Shown: piece by piece, positions 1 to 14,031 of the stretch
How the letters are laid out: each line of letters begins with the position of its first letter
Position numbering within the stretch: position 1 is the stretch's first letter
From: Cyclina sinensis
Lineage: Eukaryota; Mollusca; Bivalvia; Venerida; Veneridae
Assembly (NCBI GenBank): GCA_012932295.1
Contig: JAAONU010000002.1
Location: 37,817,521 to 37,881,520 of the forward strand
Reading direction: 5' to 3'
Length of the DNA: 64,000 bases
Made by a program: the position numbers and the translations under genes
The notes under the pieces: model-generated
Told to the model about the DNA's origin: nothing
The model's input: the letters and a program-made list of their open reading frames with translations, nothing else
Databases searched by the model: none

Positions 1-3000
1 ATCAGAAATTTTAAATTTAACAAGATACAAAATATATAATGAATGCACAAAGTCAATCAGTAAAAACACAAAGCAATAGTTCTTTTTTATCAAACAAAAA
101 AAGCACAAGATTTCTCCCTTTTCCTTTAACAGATTGATGTTTGTTTTATACTATTTTGGTAATTTATGCACTTATTTAACTTTTTAAATTCAAATCTAGC
201 AAGATAAGACAAAAAATAACCACACTCTTATTTTTTATCATTTTTACTCTGTGTATATATCTTAACTATAGGGGCAGGCTGTAAAAGGTTCAAGCACATC
301 TTTGGTATTAATTTATGGTTCTGCCCCAATCATCTACCATAAGGAAAATTGATAAGGGACACTTAAACTGCTATAATTTGTCCCATATAAGCCATCCATA
401 AATTTAAGTATCAAGTATTTTCTAGCCAAAGGGCATGAAGTGAAGCTGACTGTCAACTTCTTAATTGCTAATACTGACCCTGGTCTTAAAATTTGACAAG
501 GAAGTCTTCACACAGTTGCATAATGAAATATATTCCTTCCTGTATTTTGAATTATTTGTTTTAGTTTGTTATTCATAACTGTCAAGGGAATCAGATCTGT
601 AAACAATTGGGAACACATGAATGTTTGTTTACCTTCCGCATCTCATTTTTTTTATGTTTGTCTCAAAATATGACAAAATGTTTTCGCTTTATTTCTTAAA
701 AACATCAAACCATATTGTTCACAATCAGCTGAGAGAAAAAATTGTACGTATTTTTCATTCATCTGTACAATCTTTTAGGAACTAAAAATAGAGTATAGTC
801 ATTGCTATTCTTTCAATTATCTTCCCTTCTAGAATATTTGATTCAAAACAATTTAAATTTCAATGACATGATTGTGCATGATCCATCAATTAATTTAAAG
901 TATAACTAAGATAACTGACACTTTCTTAACAATATAAAATGAATACAATGTTATTTTGCTTCTCAGCTGATGTTTCTAATTCAAGTAAGACTTCATCAAA
1001 TTCATATCTAAAACTGGGATGAAAATCTAAGGATAAAAATTCTTGATCTTCTCCCTTTTGTTTTTAAAATCTTGCCCCAATATATTCTAGGTTGCTAATC
1101 TACTGTCTGAATTCTTGTATTACCTTGGGTGAGGCGAACATATATTTGGTTCACTTCTTTAATGAACAGTCTGCTATAAGTTTTCAATCAGTGCTCTGTT
1201 ATATCATGAATATATTGACTTTTTAATTAAAACTTGCCCACATTTGGGCCAGTGAACATTTATACAGGGTTAATTGCATTTCCTGTAAGATAAAACACAA
1301 ATTGCTGGATAACTAATGACAGCCCAGCAATTATCTCAATAGGCCAATGAGGCCCCAAAAGGATTCTACTACAAAGATCTATCAAATTGTTCACAAAGTT
1401 TGAAAAGAGAAATGAAAAGGCTGAATTCTTTTGTAATTGGTCATTCTTTCTGTAATAAATGCCTGATTCTTCATAATGCCAAAGTCAAATTGCATATATA
1501 ATAGCGAAATATGTATTCACTGTAAGTGAAGGAACATATTTTTTGTCAAGATAATTTGTTGGCTATCATGCAGGTGTTAAATCATGGCCCATATATCTCT
1601 TTCACAAGTAAATACACCTGCACTTCAATAAAGCACTTTCCTGGTAATGGTTATCTATACTACAGATGAAAGACAATGAGCATTTATCATATAGCTTGAC
1701 ATCACCTAAATGCAGGGAACAGATCAATAAAACTGTACATTTGCAGGGTAGTTAATTATGCAATTAATTATGGACCTCATCAATGCATTTATTAATAATG
1801 TAAACATACTGACAGAGGCCACAAAAGACAGTGACACTTATCTAAACACTTTGACAAACTGCAGGCTTTCATAAATATCAAATGATAAATTGCATGGACC
1901 ATGGTCTAATACACATGAAGAGCTCTGTTTATTTACATTAGGCTTCAGTACAGGTATACATTATTACCCCTTTTTTCAATTTAAATGGCTTCGTTTTATA
2001 CAAATAACAGCCTTGAATGCAGTCAACTCAAACTGTAATCTAGTACTTTACAAATTCAATCTACTACAAAATATACAATCAGTAGCAGCTAAAAACCATT
2101 TAATATTTTAACCTTAAAATTCTACAAATACTTAAATTATCTCAGATTTCTGCGATTTTGTACATGTGAGTTATTTACATGTGAATCAACAATTGATTTT
2201 TATAAGATTTTTTTTATCAAATACAGTTTAAATTTGTATTATGAATGTATTAAAACCTTCAGCAAAAAATTTCAATAAAGATTTGCATAAGAAAATAATG
2301 AGAGCAATTTCTAAAGACATTTGCCATAACTGAACACTTCCCTTTCTGATTGCAAAAAACATCAAAACAAGTTTATACAATGTTTTATAACATACAGACA
2401 TTGATTATTTTCACCATAAATCTGATCTATAAATCCTGAAGAGATCTTTCATATCATGTGAACTGTTTACATTACAGATATAGGCAATACATTTTCTTGT
2501 AACATATACTGAACTATCAACAAAAAATTCCGATTGAGTAACTTACCACTTCCTATCATTTCAATGCTATTTATCTTTCTTTTTATGGTAAGTGGCAATC
2601 ATTATCAAACTGTTGCAAAAGGTAAAAAAAAATGCATACTAAAAAGGTCCCATCATTCCCTGGTACTTATATGACTGCACACAGACCTTTCAATTGGAAC
2701 TGAAGCTCTGCAAGTGAATTTCAGACAACAACTCATTCCTAAAATCTTTTTCGAGCATGAAATAATCATTCATTATATTTTATGATATCATTACATCTAA
2801 CTGCATGTGAGTTAAGGCAAATAACTTCTGGGTGTATCTTTGGATTCTTACACCAAAGTCCCTTCCTCACTGTAGAATGCACAAAGCTATTTTACGGGAT
2901 TATTTAAAAGGACTTTTACTTGATACTCAGATCAAGCTTTTTGAATTCAGACTTATTCCCTTAGCTCTGAAAACACATGAAATTTCTTTGAACACCAATA

Positions 3001-3910
3001 CAACCAATTTACAATACATGCTAAACATAGAAACTAAACTGCTTGGCCTTCTGCTATCACCGCAGAATGGAAACCTATTCCTAAGGGTAAATAAAGTTAA
3101 GATAATGTCAGCTTGGCATCTGGTTTATACTCCAGAAAACTCTGAGAACTAAGAAGCTTTGGTGGTTATTGTTTACTTCTATGTGACAATAATGCCAAAA
3201 AGTCACAACAGGTGGCTGGAAAAAAATAACTGACTGACTGGCATTTAATTATTTTTCTGACATTTCTGGGGGGTTTATCATATGTTTTTAATTTAAATTC
3301 CTATACTTTCCCACAGCGTCATGCGTCAATCTGTACATTAAGTTTATAACTGAGCTACTTGCAAAGTGAAATGAGTAAGTTAACATTTTACAATAAAATA
3401 AATCCTCTGCAGTTTTCACTGGCAGCATGCAATAGATAAAAATGGCTAAAACACAAATTTTAGTAGTAAAACTTGTGAAAATACAATCCAACCAGGCTTG
3501 CAATATTATGTACAGTGAAAAAAGCAGACATCAGGTTTTATCAATACTTGCCTCTAGGACTTTCATATGTAAAATTCGATTTGAATGTCTGCCTTTTAGT
3601 TTCCATTCTTACCAGACACTAATTATCACTTTGTCTCTAGTTACCCCCTCACCAGGGCCTCAGGCTATTAATTTGAACCGTAATGAAGCATTTAAATATT
3701 TTGCTGTACCGAAGCTGCCTTTTTTCTCACAAGACAACCATTATAAGCAAAAAAATAAAGGAACAGTACTTTTACCTTTGTTTACCTGTATAATACGTGA
3801 CCGGATGACACACCTTACTTTCAAATTAGAACTGTCAACTTGAAAAAGTGTCTCACCCAATGGGGCTAAATGACCCAAACCAAAAACTTAAACATGCAAA
3901 CTAATCTTAC
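1..3910. other. AT-rich region, no supported coding exon
   Basis: I see no exon with both splice signals and a convincing reading frame here. The ORFs that exist (for example 1890-2111, 2832-3152 and 3442-3843 on plus) are short and of unconstrained composition. If the minus-strand signal-peptide exon at 3911-3968 is real, this stretch is probably its first intron and possibly further exons that I could not identify. Confidence 0.4.
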
Positions 3911-3968
3911 CTGTGAATGAAACTAAAATCATCAGAAGACACGAATAAAATATCTGTAAACAATCCAT
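3911..3968 (-). CDS. Probable first coding exon of a secreted or membrane protein (partial gene)
   Basis: Read on the minus strand, an ATG at 3968 opens 19 codons, MDCLQIFYSCLLMILVSFT, plus one base, and then meets a strong donor (ACAG then GTAAGA) at 3911/3910. The peptide has a short polar start and a long hydrophobic core, as in a signal peptide or signal anchor. The upstream minus-strand sequence (about 3969-4100) is richer in CpG, as expected near a start site, and holds a tiny upstream ORF (ATGGCGGATGTGAGATAG, near 4052-4035). The gene would continue leftwards out of the window or into exons I did not find. The product is unknown; the evidence is the start, signal peptide and donor together, so it could still be chance. 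Confidence 0.45.
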
Positions 3969-4210
3969 TTTTGATGTTTCAATATGGCATGAAAGTAAGA
4001 ATCACAATTGAGTCACCGTAAATCGAAAACTTCCTATCTCACATCCGCCATGACTCAAATCTATCCTACAATGCTTTGCGCGTTGTAGTTGATTGTTTAC
4101 CTGTGTAATTGAGGCTCCCACGGGGGAAGTCACTGCAAGAGTTACCACGCTTACCTTGTGAATTACTGCCTTCAGTGTCTAAATTTTGTATTTTTACGAA
4201 GGTTACGGTA

Positions 4211-4264
4211 CTTCATTCATTCATTCATTCATTCATTCATTCATTCATTCATTCATTCATTCAT

Positions 4265-4323
<59 letters not shown>
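4211..4323. repeat. Compound (ATTC)n-(ATTT)n microsatellite
   Basis: About 13 ATTC tetranucleotides pass directly into about 15 ATTT tetranucleotides. The first motif is the complement of the GAAT repeat that fills the spacers of the gene array at 42-64 kb. Long in-frame ORFs here (repeats of FIHS and FIYL) are artefacts of the repeat. Confidence 0.95.
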
Positions 4324-4324
<1 letters not shown>

Positions 4325-4695
4325 GGAAGAACTTTTCTTAACATTAAAAAAAAATTAATCTGAGGACAGTACTTCGAAATACTGTTTAAATCAGTAATTT
4401 TACATGATATTTTCTATAACTGCGTGGAATGGCCGATTCTATAGTTGGCATAACATGTGTGGATCCTCTGTTGGTTATTTAAGTGTTTTCGTGAAAATAT
4501 TTGAATTAATTACCCCGGTTTGTGTAAGAGTTATCAGAAGGGTTCACGATGTACTTTAACTGTGAGAATCTGGCGTACGGGCCTGATAATAAATTGCTTT
4601 CTAAACTTGTAGACGCATGGTCTGAAAGGTTTTGCAATACTCAAACGAAGGTACATTTCACGGGTGAAAGCGAAAAATGTTCTTAGCGACATACT

Positions 4696-4738
4696 ATCAG
4701 GGTCTTTCCTTTTGTCTTTCAAAAGGAAAGACCCTGAT
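4696..4738. repeat. Perfect 19-bp inverted repeat (hairpin)
   Basis: Left arm 4696-4714 and right arm 4720-4738 are perfect reverse complements separated by a 5-nt loop. The core of the left arm is CAGGGTCTTTCCTTTTG. Immediately 3' lie about 10 C residues and then about 29 A residues. It could be a fold-back remnant or a cloning or assembly artefact; no gene is attached to it. Confidence 0.9.
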
Positions 4739-4747
4739 GCTGAACCG

Positions 4748-4801
4748 CCCCCCCCCCAAAAAAAAAAAAAAAAAAAAAAAAAAAAACAAACAAACAAACA
4801 A
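4748..4801. repeat. Poly-C / poly-A / CAAA low-complexity tract
   Basis: A C run (4748-4757) is followed by an A run (4758-4786) and then CAAA units. A second A-rich tract lies at 5048-5081. The A-rich end downstream of a hairpin recalls a retroposed tail, but no element body is recognisable. Confidence 0.9.
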
Positions 4802-7182
4802 AAAAACAAGAGGAAGCCTTTAGCAACAAATAAAAATTATTCATCTAGATTATCTCTTCATGGAGAATTTCTGTCTCTAACCGTTTGTAGAGCTTTTCTC
4901 ATTTTACAGGAAGACAAATTTAGATATTTTATTCGTAAAAAAAAATTACACGCCGAAACACACCTTAAAAAAGTTCACAAAAATTCATAGACATCTCACT
5001 TCGTCAATGGAGTAAAGTATAGTACCGTATATCAACAGGAAAGCAATAAAAAAAAAAACAAAAAAAAAAAAAAAAAAAAAACATTTTGTGTGCATCTCTG
5101 AAAAATGTCCAACATAGTTAAAGAATGTTTCTGCAATTGAAATTTTCAGAACACGTATACACAAATCATCAAGCAAAGGAAAACAGCAGTTAATTATTTT
5201 GTAATTAAAGGTTTTCTTTCTTCAAATTTGAAGAATCGTTGCCCTTAAAACTTTAATTGAAGTAATTCTCTAATTTATAAAGGATCAGAATTACATAAAC
5301 ATTCCAGGGTGCTTTAAAGCGGTGTTATCAAGAATTTTGCAGTTGAAAATACTAAAATAATTCAATTTACCCAAAGACCTTAAATACTAGTATTTGATTT
5401 TCACAAAAATTACTTGTAACACAGTTTGAATTTTCTTCACGAAAGTCAGTGCTAAAAGTCCTGGGTTGGTTTCTATGCAAAAGCACAAGCTTGCCGCTTG
5501 AAATCTCTGGGAAACATTTGACACCTTATAGGTACACGTGTTTTTCTTCATGCAGCTATAGATAAAGCTCTCATCTAGTGACTTGTTTCATCCAGGTGAT
5601 GTCTCGAGGGCGACTGAAATAATCTCGGATTATTTCCATCACAAACGATCATTAAGGAGTTATCGTATCATTGCAACACGCATCACGACAGTATGATCCA
5701 AATTCAAATACTTGCCACTACATGGTAGAAGTGTTAGAAGCTGTGGACACATCCAATGGTTAAGGAATGAAGATATTCAAGATGGTTCAATATATTACCG
5801 TCCTTTGACAATCAATAAGACATTTTCATTTAAAAAAAAATGACGGTAGGACGGATGAAATGCATTAAAATGGTTGGTATGGTTATAATTCTGCCTAGAA
5901 ATACACTTATACAGAAGTTAGATTGAGAATTGGGAGAAAGTTGTTTGTACGGCATGTGTTTCAACTGCTGTAAGATGATAGTACTGATTTATTTTGTGTT
6001 CAAGTCTGGATCTCTTCTATTTTAAAATATGGGGAAAAAAAACTGATGATGCATGAACTTCTAAATAGAATGGCATAAAATGCCTGTCCTGATGAGTGAA
6101 AACCGGTCATTTGTTCAGACCTGAAGAAAATGCAATAGAAGGCAGTTCAAGTTCAGATTCTGTCATAAATCACAATGAGCTATCATTTAGTTTTTTTTAT
6201 GACGCAAAATTAGACAACATTTGGTTGTTATTAAGTGCTTGTGTTACCGAAAGTTAAACACAATTTTGAAGAAGAAATATATGTTAGAGTAAATGGATCT
6301 TCGTTTGCGCTTGCTCTTTTTTATGTAAAGTTATTCAAAGCATATTCTAATATTGTAAAATTTAAAGGGAAAGCCAGATCTAAAAATTCCTAATAGACCC
6401 TATGAACTTGGCGTTATAAGAACTTTAAGCATTGCTCCCACACTTTAAAAGCTTTATTAAAAAAAATGATTATTAAATTAAACTAAAATTAAAATAGAAA
6501 ATGCGTCAGAACTGAAAAAAAGTTAGCGCATCTTGGTATCTGAATTAGGCTACTAAAGCACAACAAATGCGCATGCGTAATTCGTGACACTTGTTGCGAG
6601 CGGAAGTGAAAAGTTGTAAATAATTTTTGAAAGTTTTTCTTAAAGTTTCGATAAGCAGAGCAGGTAAAGCAAATTGAATCTTGATAATTTGAAACAAAGT
6701 AATTAAAAATGGCACAATCTACATAAGATTCATCGATTTACTTTTAAAAATTATTGAAAAAAGCCTCAGGGTTGACACATTCGTCATCGACTTTGATCGA
6801 ACCACTTGACAGAGGCATGCGTTTTTTCAAACTTAAAGGGCTGAAGTGCCAGAAACAACGGAGTGTCTGAACAGAACAGAATTATGTTTTAAGACATTTA
6901 CATAAAGAAAGCTAAAAAGGCTCTTTGCACGATGTACTTTTACAGGATAGTTACATTTGTCCTTTTTTCATGTTCACGTTCTTTCCAGAAGTAGCAAGTA
7001 TTGTTCTTGGATGGTATTTTTTTGGTCTGTTGTGGTCAAAACTAATCAGGTATAACCATGTGACTAATACCATATATTACAGACAAAGCTTATAACTTCA
7101 GACCTTGCAACCTTCAATGTGTTTCATTTTTAGTCTCTTTCTGTCTTGCATTTTCACACTGCAGATGTCAGTAACATCTGGG
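4802..7182. other. No gene seen
   Basis: AT-rich sequence with no ORF of note, no RNA gene and no repeat that I recognise apart from the A-rich tract near 5050-5080. Confidence 0.6.
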
Positions 7183-9136
7183 GGGTGCTAGTCAAAACGG
7201 CCTCAGGTAAAAACGGCCTCAGGTTAAAACGGCCTCATTTTGGTTAAAACGGCCTCACTTTTTGGTCAAAACGGCCTCAATTTTTTATTTGCTGGTTAAA
7301 ACGGCCTCACTTTTGGTCAAAACGGCCGCAGTTTTGGTTAAAACGGCCTCACTTTTAATTGAAATGTCCTAAATAATCTTGATTTTATTTTTGAATAAAC
7401 TATGAAAGGACTTAGCTTTTTGAAAACACACGCTATTAATTTGCTTATAAATAATAAAATGTTGTTTATTTGGATTAATATTGGAGATTACTAGATATTA
7501 GCGGGATTAGGTGAAAAACAATTGAGAGTGATAATTACTATTTGATTAATGGGATCAAAATAACTTAAAGTGATAATAGAAGTATGTCTTTAATTGATAC
7601 GTCGGAATGATCAAACAAAAGATAAAAAAGCGGTCTGTGTCTGAACTAGATATAAAGATTTGTTAAAGAATAAGATGAAACAAAAATGAGTAAAAATCAT
7701 AGGTATATGTAGACGTGAATTATCATATGTTTTCATATCTTTTGTTTAATCTTTACGTACAATTCCATAATTTATATATCAAATTCATGTAGATGCATAT
7801 TGTTTACAGGGGAATTTTGTGATTTGTTTATTTGTGAAAAAAATGGATTAATTTTATAGCGTTTGTTTTCATATGTGTGGACTATTTTCTTGTTTTGGAC
7901 TTTGATTATTTTGTGTTTCTTTTTTTACAATGGACATTTGTATTGAACGTGGTGTTCATGTAAGGGACCGACAAGAAGCCGTTTCTATGACTCCTGTGAC
8001 AGATGGCAACACAGAACATGTAATACCGTTAAGACAGATTATTATTGCAAGGATACGTTATTAAAAAATTTCAGGTCGCTCGGGATATAGATAAAGATCA
8101 AAGTCAGAAAACGCTAACAACACAAGAAAAGTACGTAAATGGAGTCCCTCTGCTTTCATCTGATAGTAAAAAAATTGATGTATTATAAATTATTACTGGT
8201 CCTTTTAAAAAAGGAAAACATAAGCTAATATAAAACATTTAAAAACAAAGAGAGAAAACCCCTTCCTTAATTTAAATAGATCGTCGTAGACTAAGTTAAG
8301 AGTGATTTTAAAAATTAATTTGAAAAAAAAAACAAACAAACAACAAAACAGTTAAAATAAATACTACTAATGGAACTGGCAACTGAAATTTAATTACATG
8401 TAAATAGTATTTGTCCACTTTGCTCCGTGGAGTTATGTGTATATATATATTTTTGGTGAAGCTATTGTGGAGTTAATCAAATAATCTTGTCATTTATATA
8501 GGTGTTGATTGGTATTGTATTTTTCTGTACTTTGTTTGTATTACTCATATAATCATGTCATTTATAAAGGTGCTGATTGGACATCGTTTATTAAATGTGT
8601 CATAAAACAGTACCAGCGCCCGCAAGTTGTGTTTATATTGATTGAGTACTGATTAAAACTGTTAAAACTAAGGGAACGGTCTTATATACATAAAGTCTTT
8701 TTAAACATTCAGTCAATTTTGAAGCATACCTAGACAGTATTCCAGAATCAAAATTTAGAATAGCTAGTCTATGCTATTTTAATTAGGAATTAAATGTTTG
8801 TGTATTTTTATTTAAAATAAAATCAATAAATACAACTTATGACATTCTCACCTTATTAACTACTTTTCTCGTAAAACCCTTAATATCATCTTATTCATAT
8901 CTTTACAATCGATCTCAAAATATGTAATATAAATTTTATCCTCAACATAAGAAAACAAGAAATAATTATCTAATAACATAATTTAAAAATTCTAATTAAA
9001 TGATGGTTCATCTACTGAAAATAAATAATGAGGCCGTTTTGACCAATACATTTTCTGAAAGTGAGGCCGTTTTAACCAAAATGAGGCCGTTTTAACCTGA
9101 GGCCGTTTTAACCTGAGGCCGTTTTGACTGTAAGCC
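7183..9136. mobile_element. Non-autonomous DNA transposon with inverted arrays of AACGGCCTCA
   Basis: The left end (7190-7352) carries eight copies of a motif centred on AAAACGGCCTCA (one variant GGCCGCA). The right end (9028-9129) carries five copies in inverted orientation, so the two ends are long imperfect terminal inverted repeats. The 8-mer CATCTGGG flanks the element on both sides (7175-7182 and 9137-9144). Each copy lies exactly 6 bp outside the conserved AGTCAAAACGG tip region, which fits an 8-bp target-site duplication. The interior is AT-rich and has no transposase ORF. The superfamily is not assigned: the 8-bp duplication fits hAT or Merlin-like elements, but the terminal bases are not diagnostic. 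Confidence 0.8.
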
Positions 9137-9144
9137 CATCTGGG

Positions 9145-10232
9145 AATGGTACCAAACAATAATAAAAATTGTTAGTAGTAGTAAATAAGAAAATCAGACA
9201 GAATACCAGAATCAAATTATCTCTACATTTTAATAACATTTAAGAGGCTAGCACAGAATGCAGACATCCAACCAGCGTTAAAAGTCTGTATGTGTTAACA
9301 GCTGAGTTATTGTAACAGGTTTGAATTTTATATGTCTTTGGCCTGTGTTGACTAGTAGCCTTTCTCAGAAGTGATAGTAAAAAATGGCTGTATTTGTCTC
9401 AGTGGATATGTTTATTCCTAATAAAAGATGGGAAGAAACATAAAATCTTATTTATTTCTATGTTACTACTCAAAAGCTGTTTAGAAATTGATTCTACATG
9501 AATGGAACAACCTAAGTTAGTTTGTATAACTGTATTTCCCAACTAAGGCAAAAATCAATTTTAGAGAAGAAATAATTCCTCTTTAGGACCCAAAGACACT
9601 CCTAAAGAAAAATCCACTTTAGGCTTTGTAACTCACCATATAGAGTAGACAGTCAGTCCTCAAATCAAGTTTATACCAGTGTGTACAAAAGCCTGCGACA
9701 CATTTAATCAAAATGACCATTACCCGTTCTGATATCAAATGAAAATAATGCTTATATATAAACAGTTATAAAAATTATTAGAAATCAACAGACAGTTTAT
9801 ATTAAGACAGACATAAAAACTTCACTGTTACAATATTGTATTTACAAAAAGGGACAAATATCTCGTCATCTACCCCATTAAGGCAGTAAAGGCACAAACA
9901 CTAAAATAACCTTTCATTTTGAGTCAAAAGTCAGGTGGAGTCAAGTTAGTTATATCCAGTATACCAGCATTACACATGTTTAAACTGAGAAGCAGACGGA
10001 ATCTGAGTTCATTTAATAATTCCTTTTTGATTCTCCACCTTGCAGTCTTTCAAAAACTCCATCAAGGGACAAAATGCATTCATCACTGGTTGCACAAACA
10101 AAAAAATAACCACAATAACTGACCAAGAGTCAAGCAGTGCACACATAACAGAAATAAAAAGCACTTAAGTACTGCATTATTGATTTTTGCTGTAAATTAC
10201 TTTAATGAGGTATGTACTTCTCCGGTCCAGTA
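9145..10232. other. No gene seen
   Basis: Unremarkable AT-rich sequence. The small ORF at 9919-10122 lacks splice or family support. Confidence 0.55.
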
Positions 10233-12238
10233 TTTTTTTTAGCTCACCTGAGCACAAAGTGCTCAGGGTGAGCTTTTCTGATCGGTCTTTGTCCGTCGTC
10301 CGTCGTCAGTCCGTCCGTCGTCAACTTTTCATTCAAACGACATCTCCTCTGAAATCAATGGGGCAAATTTAATGAAACTTGCCTGGGATGTTCCTTGCAT
10401 GAAGCTCTACCAAGATTGTTCAAATGGTTCTGGTCCATTGCATTTCTGGTTCACTGGAGCTAAAAATAGATTTTATAAGTTGGATCTTTAAAAATCTTCT
10501 TCTCCGAAACCACAAGGCCTGGAGCTTTGATATTTGGTATGAAGCATCATCTAGTGGACCTCTACTAAGTTTGTTCAAATTATGTCCCTGGGGACAAAAC
10601 TGACCCCACCCCAGGGGTCAGTTGATTTTACATAGAGTTATATAGGGAAAACTTGAAAATCTTCTTGTCAAAAACCACAAGGCCTAGAGTTAAGATATTT
10701 GGTATGTAGCATTGTCTAGTGGACCTCTACCAAGTTTGTTCAAATCATGGCCTCTGGGTCAAAAATGGCCCCGCCCCAGGGGTCACTTGTTTTACATAGA
10801 GTTATATAAGAAAATCTTAAAAAAATATTCTTATCAGAAACCGTTAGTTATAGAGCTTAGATATTTGGTGTGTAGCATTGTCTAGTGGACCTCTACCAAG
10901 TTTGTTCAAATCCTGGCCTCTGGGTCAAAAATGACCCCGCCCCAGGGGCCACTAGTTTTACATAGAGTTATATAGGAAAATCTTAAAAAATCTTCTTGTC
11001 AGAAACTGTAAGTTATAGAGCATAGATATTTAGTGTAGCATTTTCTAGTGGACCTCTACCAAGTTTGTTCAAATCCTGGCCTCTGGGTCAAAAATGGCCC
11101 CGCCCCAGGGGCCACTAGTTTTACATAGAGTTATATAGGAAAATCTTAAAAAATCTTCTTGTCAGAAACCGTAAGTTATAGAGCTTAGATATTTGGTGTG
11201 TAGCATTGTCTAGTGGAACTCTACCAAGTTTGTTCAAATCCTGGCCTCTGGGTCAGAAATGGCCCCGCCCCGGGGGTCACTTGTTTTACATAGAGTTATT
11301 TAGGAAAAACTAAAAAATCTTCTTGTCAGAAACAAGAAGGCCTACAGTTAAGATATTTGGTATGTAGCATTGTCTAGTGGACCTCTACCAAGTTTGTTCA
11401 AATCCTGGCCTCTGGGTCAAAAATGGCCCCGTCCCGGGGGTCACTTGTTTTACATAGAGTTATATAGGAAAATCTTAAAAAAATATTCTTATCAGAAACC
11501 GTAAGTTATAGAGCTTAGATATTTGGTGTGTAGCATTGTCTAGTGGACCTTTACCAAGTGTGTTCAAATCCTGGCCTCTGAGTCAAAAATGGCCCCGCCC
11601 CAGGGGCCACTAGTTTTACACAGAGTTATATAAGAAAATCTAAAAAAATCTTCTTGTCAGAAACCGTAAGTTATAGAGCTTAGATATTTGGTGTGTAGCA
11701 TTGTCTAGTGGATCTTTACCAAGTTTGTTAGAAAAATGTCCCTGGAGTCACTATTGGCCCTGCCCGAGGGGTCACAAGTTTTAAATAACAATATAGAAGA
11801 AAATCTTTAAAAATCTTCTTGTCTGAAACCACAAGACCTAGAATTTTAAAATTTGACATGAAGCAAGCTTTATCAAGCTTTTTAAAATTATTGGATTAGG
11901 TTAAAGGTCACGGAGGCTAAAAGTAGATTTATCTACTGTACCTCATAGAGCCTTCATTTATAGACCAATATCTTTGATATTCAGTATAGAGGTTCCTTGC
12001 ATGGACCTCTACCCATGGGTAGGGTTTGAGGTCAATGGGTCAAGGTCAAGGTCACAATAGCTTATAATAGATATTTCTACTTTCTGTCATAGAGCCTTTA
12101 TTTATTGACTGATATTTTACATATTTGGTTTGTAGGCACTTACATATTTTCAATTAAAAAATGAAATACTGCTTAACAGCAAACCTACAGCCAAAGTACT
12201 CAGGTGAGCGATCCAGGGCCATGATGGCCCTCTTGTTT
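10233..12238 (+). mobile_element. AGCTCACC-type repeat element with internal ~165-bp tandem array
   Basis: The element starts with a T run and AGCTCACC and ends in a palindrome (12215-12231, arms AGGGCCAT and ATGGCCCT) followed by CTCTTGTTT. The first 32 bases (10242-10273) fold into a 14-bp hairpin (GCTCACC TGAGCAC / GTGCTCA GGTGAGC). The reverse complement of the 5' tip recurs at 12199-12209 (CTCAGGTGAGC). GTCCGTCGTCC-rich sequence follows the 5' hairpin. The middle (about 10.5-11.8 kb) is about eight diverged tandem copies of a roughly 165-bp unit marked by TCTAGTGGACCTCTACCAAG and a GC-rich GGCCCCGCCCCAGGGG block. No coding potential is seen. The same type of element recurs at 16878-18314 and, degraded, at 27148. 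Confidence 0.85.
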
Positions 12239-13835
12239 AGAGTTTCGGTAAGACTGACATCAGAAGATGGAGTTGTTGCCTAAGAATCAGAAACATATAT
12301 GCATCATCTAGTGGGATGACTTGTTACAAAATTCAGTACAAGGCTCATGCGATATGTACATTTGCCTCTTTTGCAGAGAAGATTTTTGTATGGAAATGGT
12401 CGGAATTTTCTGTGAAATTGTATTGTGTCAATCCTCTTCGAATCTCTGATTTCTTTTCGCATTCAGTTTACCAAAATGTTAATTCATCTAGTGAAATTTC
12501 ATATTTACTTACCCTTATTATCTGCATGATAAGGATGCATTACATTTTGATCCATAACATGTATTGGCAGCTAACTTAGAAATACTCGGTATCCTTTGTT
12601 AGTCACATGACTTGTGATCTGTACACACATGATATAATAGATCTCAATTTTTAATTGGTTCCAATATATATTCATGACCTTTAAAATTGAGCAAAAGTAA
12701 TTTTCCATAAAATTCTTCAAACTGATTATCACATTACGTCACTTTACTAGCTCCAGACACCACTTGCTCATTGAATTATTATTTTACATAAATATTATCA
12801 TTATGATTTAGATGATCTTGACTGAAATTAGAAGCGTCAAAAAATTTAGTTTTTTATGACTCGATCATTGATAATTGTGGAATAAAAAGTCATATCATTG
12901 GGCCTAAAATAAAATATTGTTTGTTCCCCTCCCGCTACCTACCCACAAAAATCATAGCTACACAAAAAAATTTATTGCAAAATAATTTTTGTTTATTGAG
13001 CATGGAAGCAAAGTATGTCAATAAGAATCACATCTTTATATTTGACTCATAATTTGCATTGTTAATATACAAATTGGGATGTATATATTGACTAAAACTT
13101 TGAGACTTTGTTTCTAAACAGATGCTAAGCACTCACAGTTTCTGTATCTTTGAAATCCATATAATTCAGATACAGTATATAAATCATATAATCAATAGAA
13201 AATATTTAAGATTAAAAAAAGTATTTTACCTACCTACCTAACCTGCCCCATCTGGCATGGGTTGCGGGAAGAAAAACAAACAATATTTTATCTTAGGCCT
13301 TGTCTATAATAATACATACTAGTATCAGTGATATTGTTATTTCTGACAGATTTTGACCACAGACAACCCAAAATTATAGAACTAACCCCATTTTGGTTCT
13401 TTCACTAGAACACAACAAACTTTGGAATGAGTACTTCTATATTAACTCTTGGAAGCAATTATTCACTAGCTTATTTAGGACTTGAATAGGCCCAATTCAC
13501 ATTGACAAGAAGTACATATTTTCCCTAAATGTAAGAAATGTTTTTTCCTGAAATGAGAAGTTTAGAAAACATTGGCCAAGTGTTACCTGTTCCTGGCTCT
13601 TTAAGTACAGAAGTTATCTTAAGCTTGAATAAGTGAAGTAATTATATTTTAATATTATTGGTTTGAGTTGGTCTTATTAAATTAAGAAACCTTGTCTAGA
13701 AACATTGTCTAGTTTCATTGTTTTATGTCACCAAACAGAGAATGTCTTCTAGACATAAATATGTCATCATTGATACTAAATACAGATAGTGATCCATTAA
13801 TTTGTTAAAACACTAAATACAGTAAATACTAAATA
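12239..13835. other. No gene seen
   Basis: AT-rich. The ORF at 12316-12579 has no family resemblance and no splice context. It may include upstream untranslated exons of the gene starting at 15494, but none can be pinned down. Confidence 0.5.
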
Positions 13836-14029
13836 CAGTAAAACCCCTCATTAAGACCACCCAAAAATTAAGACCACCTCAATAATAAGGCCACTATTTC
13901 AATGTCCCATTTCACAGTTTTGCACTATTTTCTACCTAAAATTAAGACCACCTCACTACTGAGACCATGTTTTCTAAGTCCCAAAGGTGGTCTTAATTAA
14001 TTCCCTCTATTAATAGAGGGATTTCACTG
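13836..14029. mobile_element. pogo/Tigger-like MITE
   Basis: The left end is TA then CAGTAAAACCCCTC. The right end, reverse-complemented, is CAGTGAAATCCCTC, again flanked by TA (14030-14031). The 194-bp interior has repeated AATTAAGACCACC motifs in both orientations and no ORF. CAGT-type termini plus TA target duplication are typical of pogo/Tigger members of the Tc1-mariner superfamily. Confidence 0.75.
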
Positions 14030-14031
14030 TA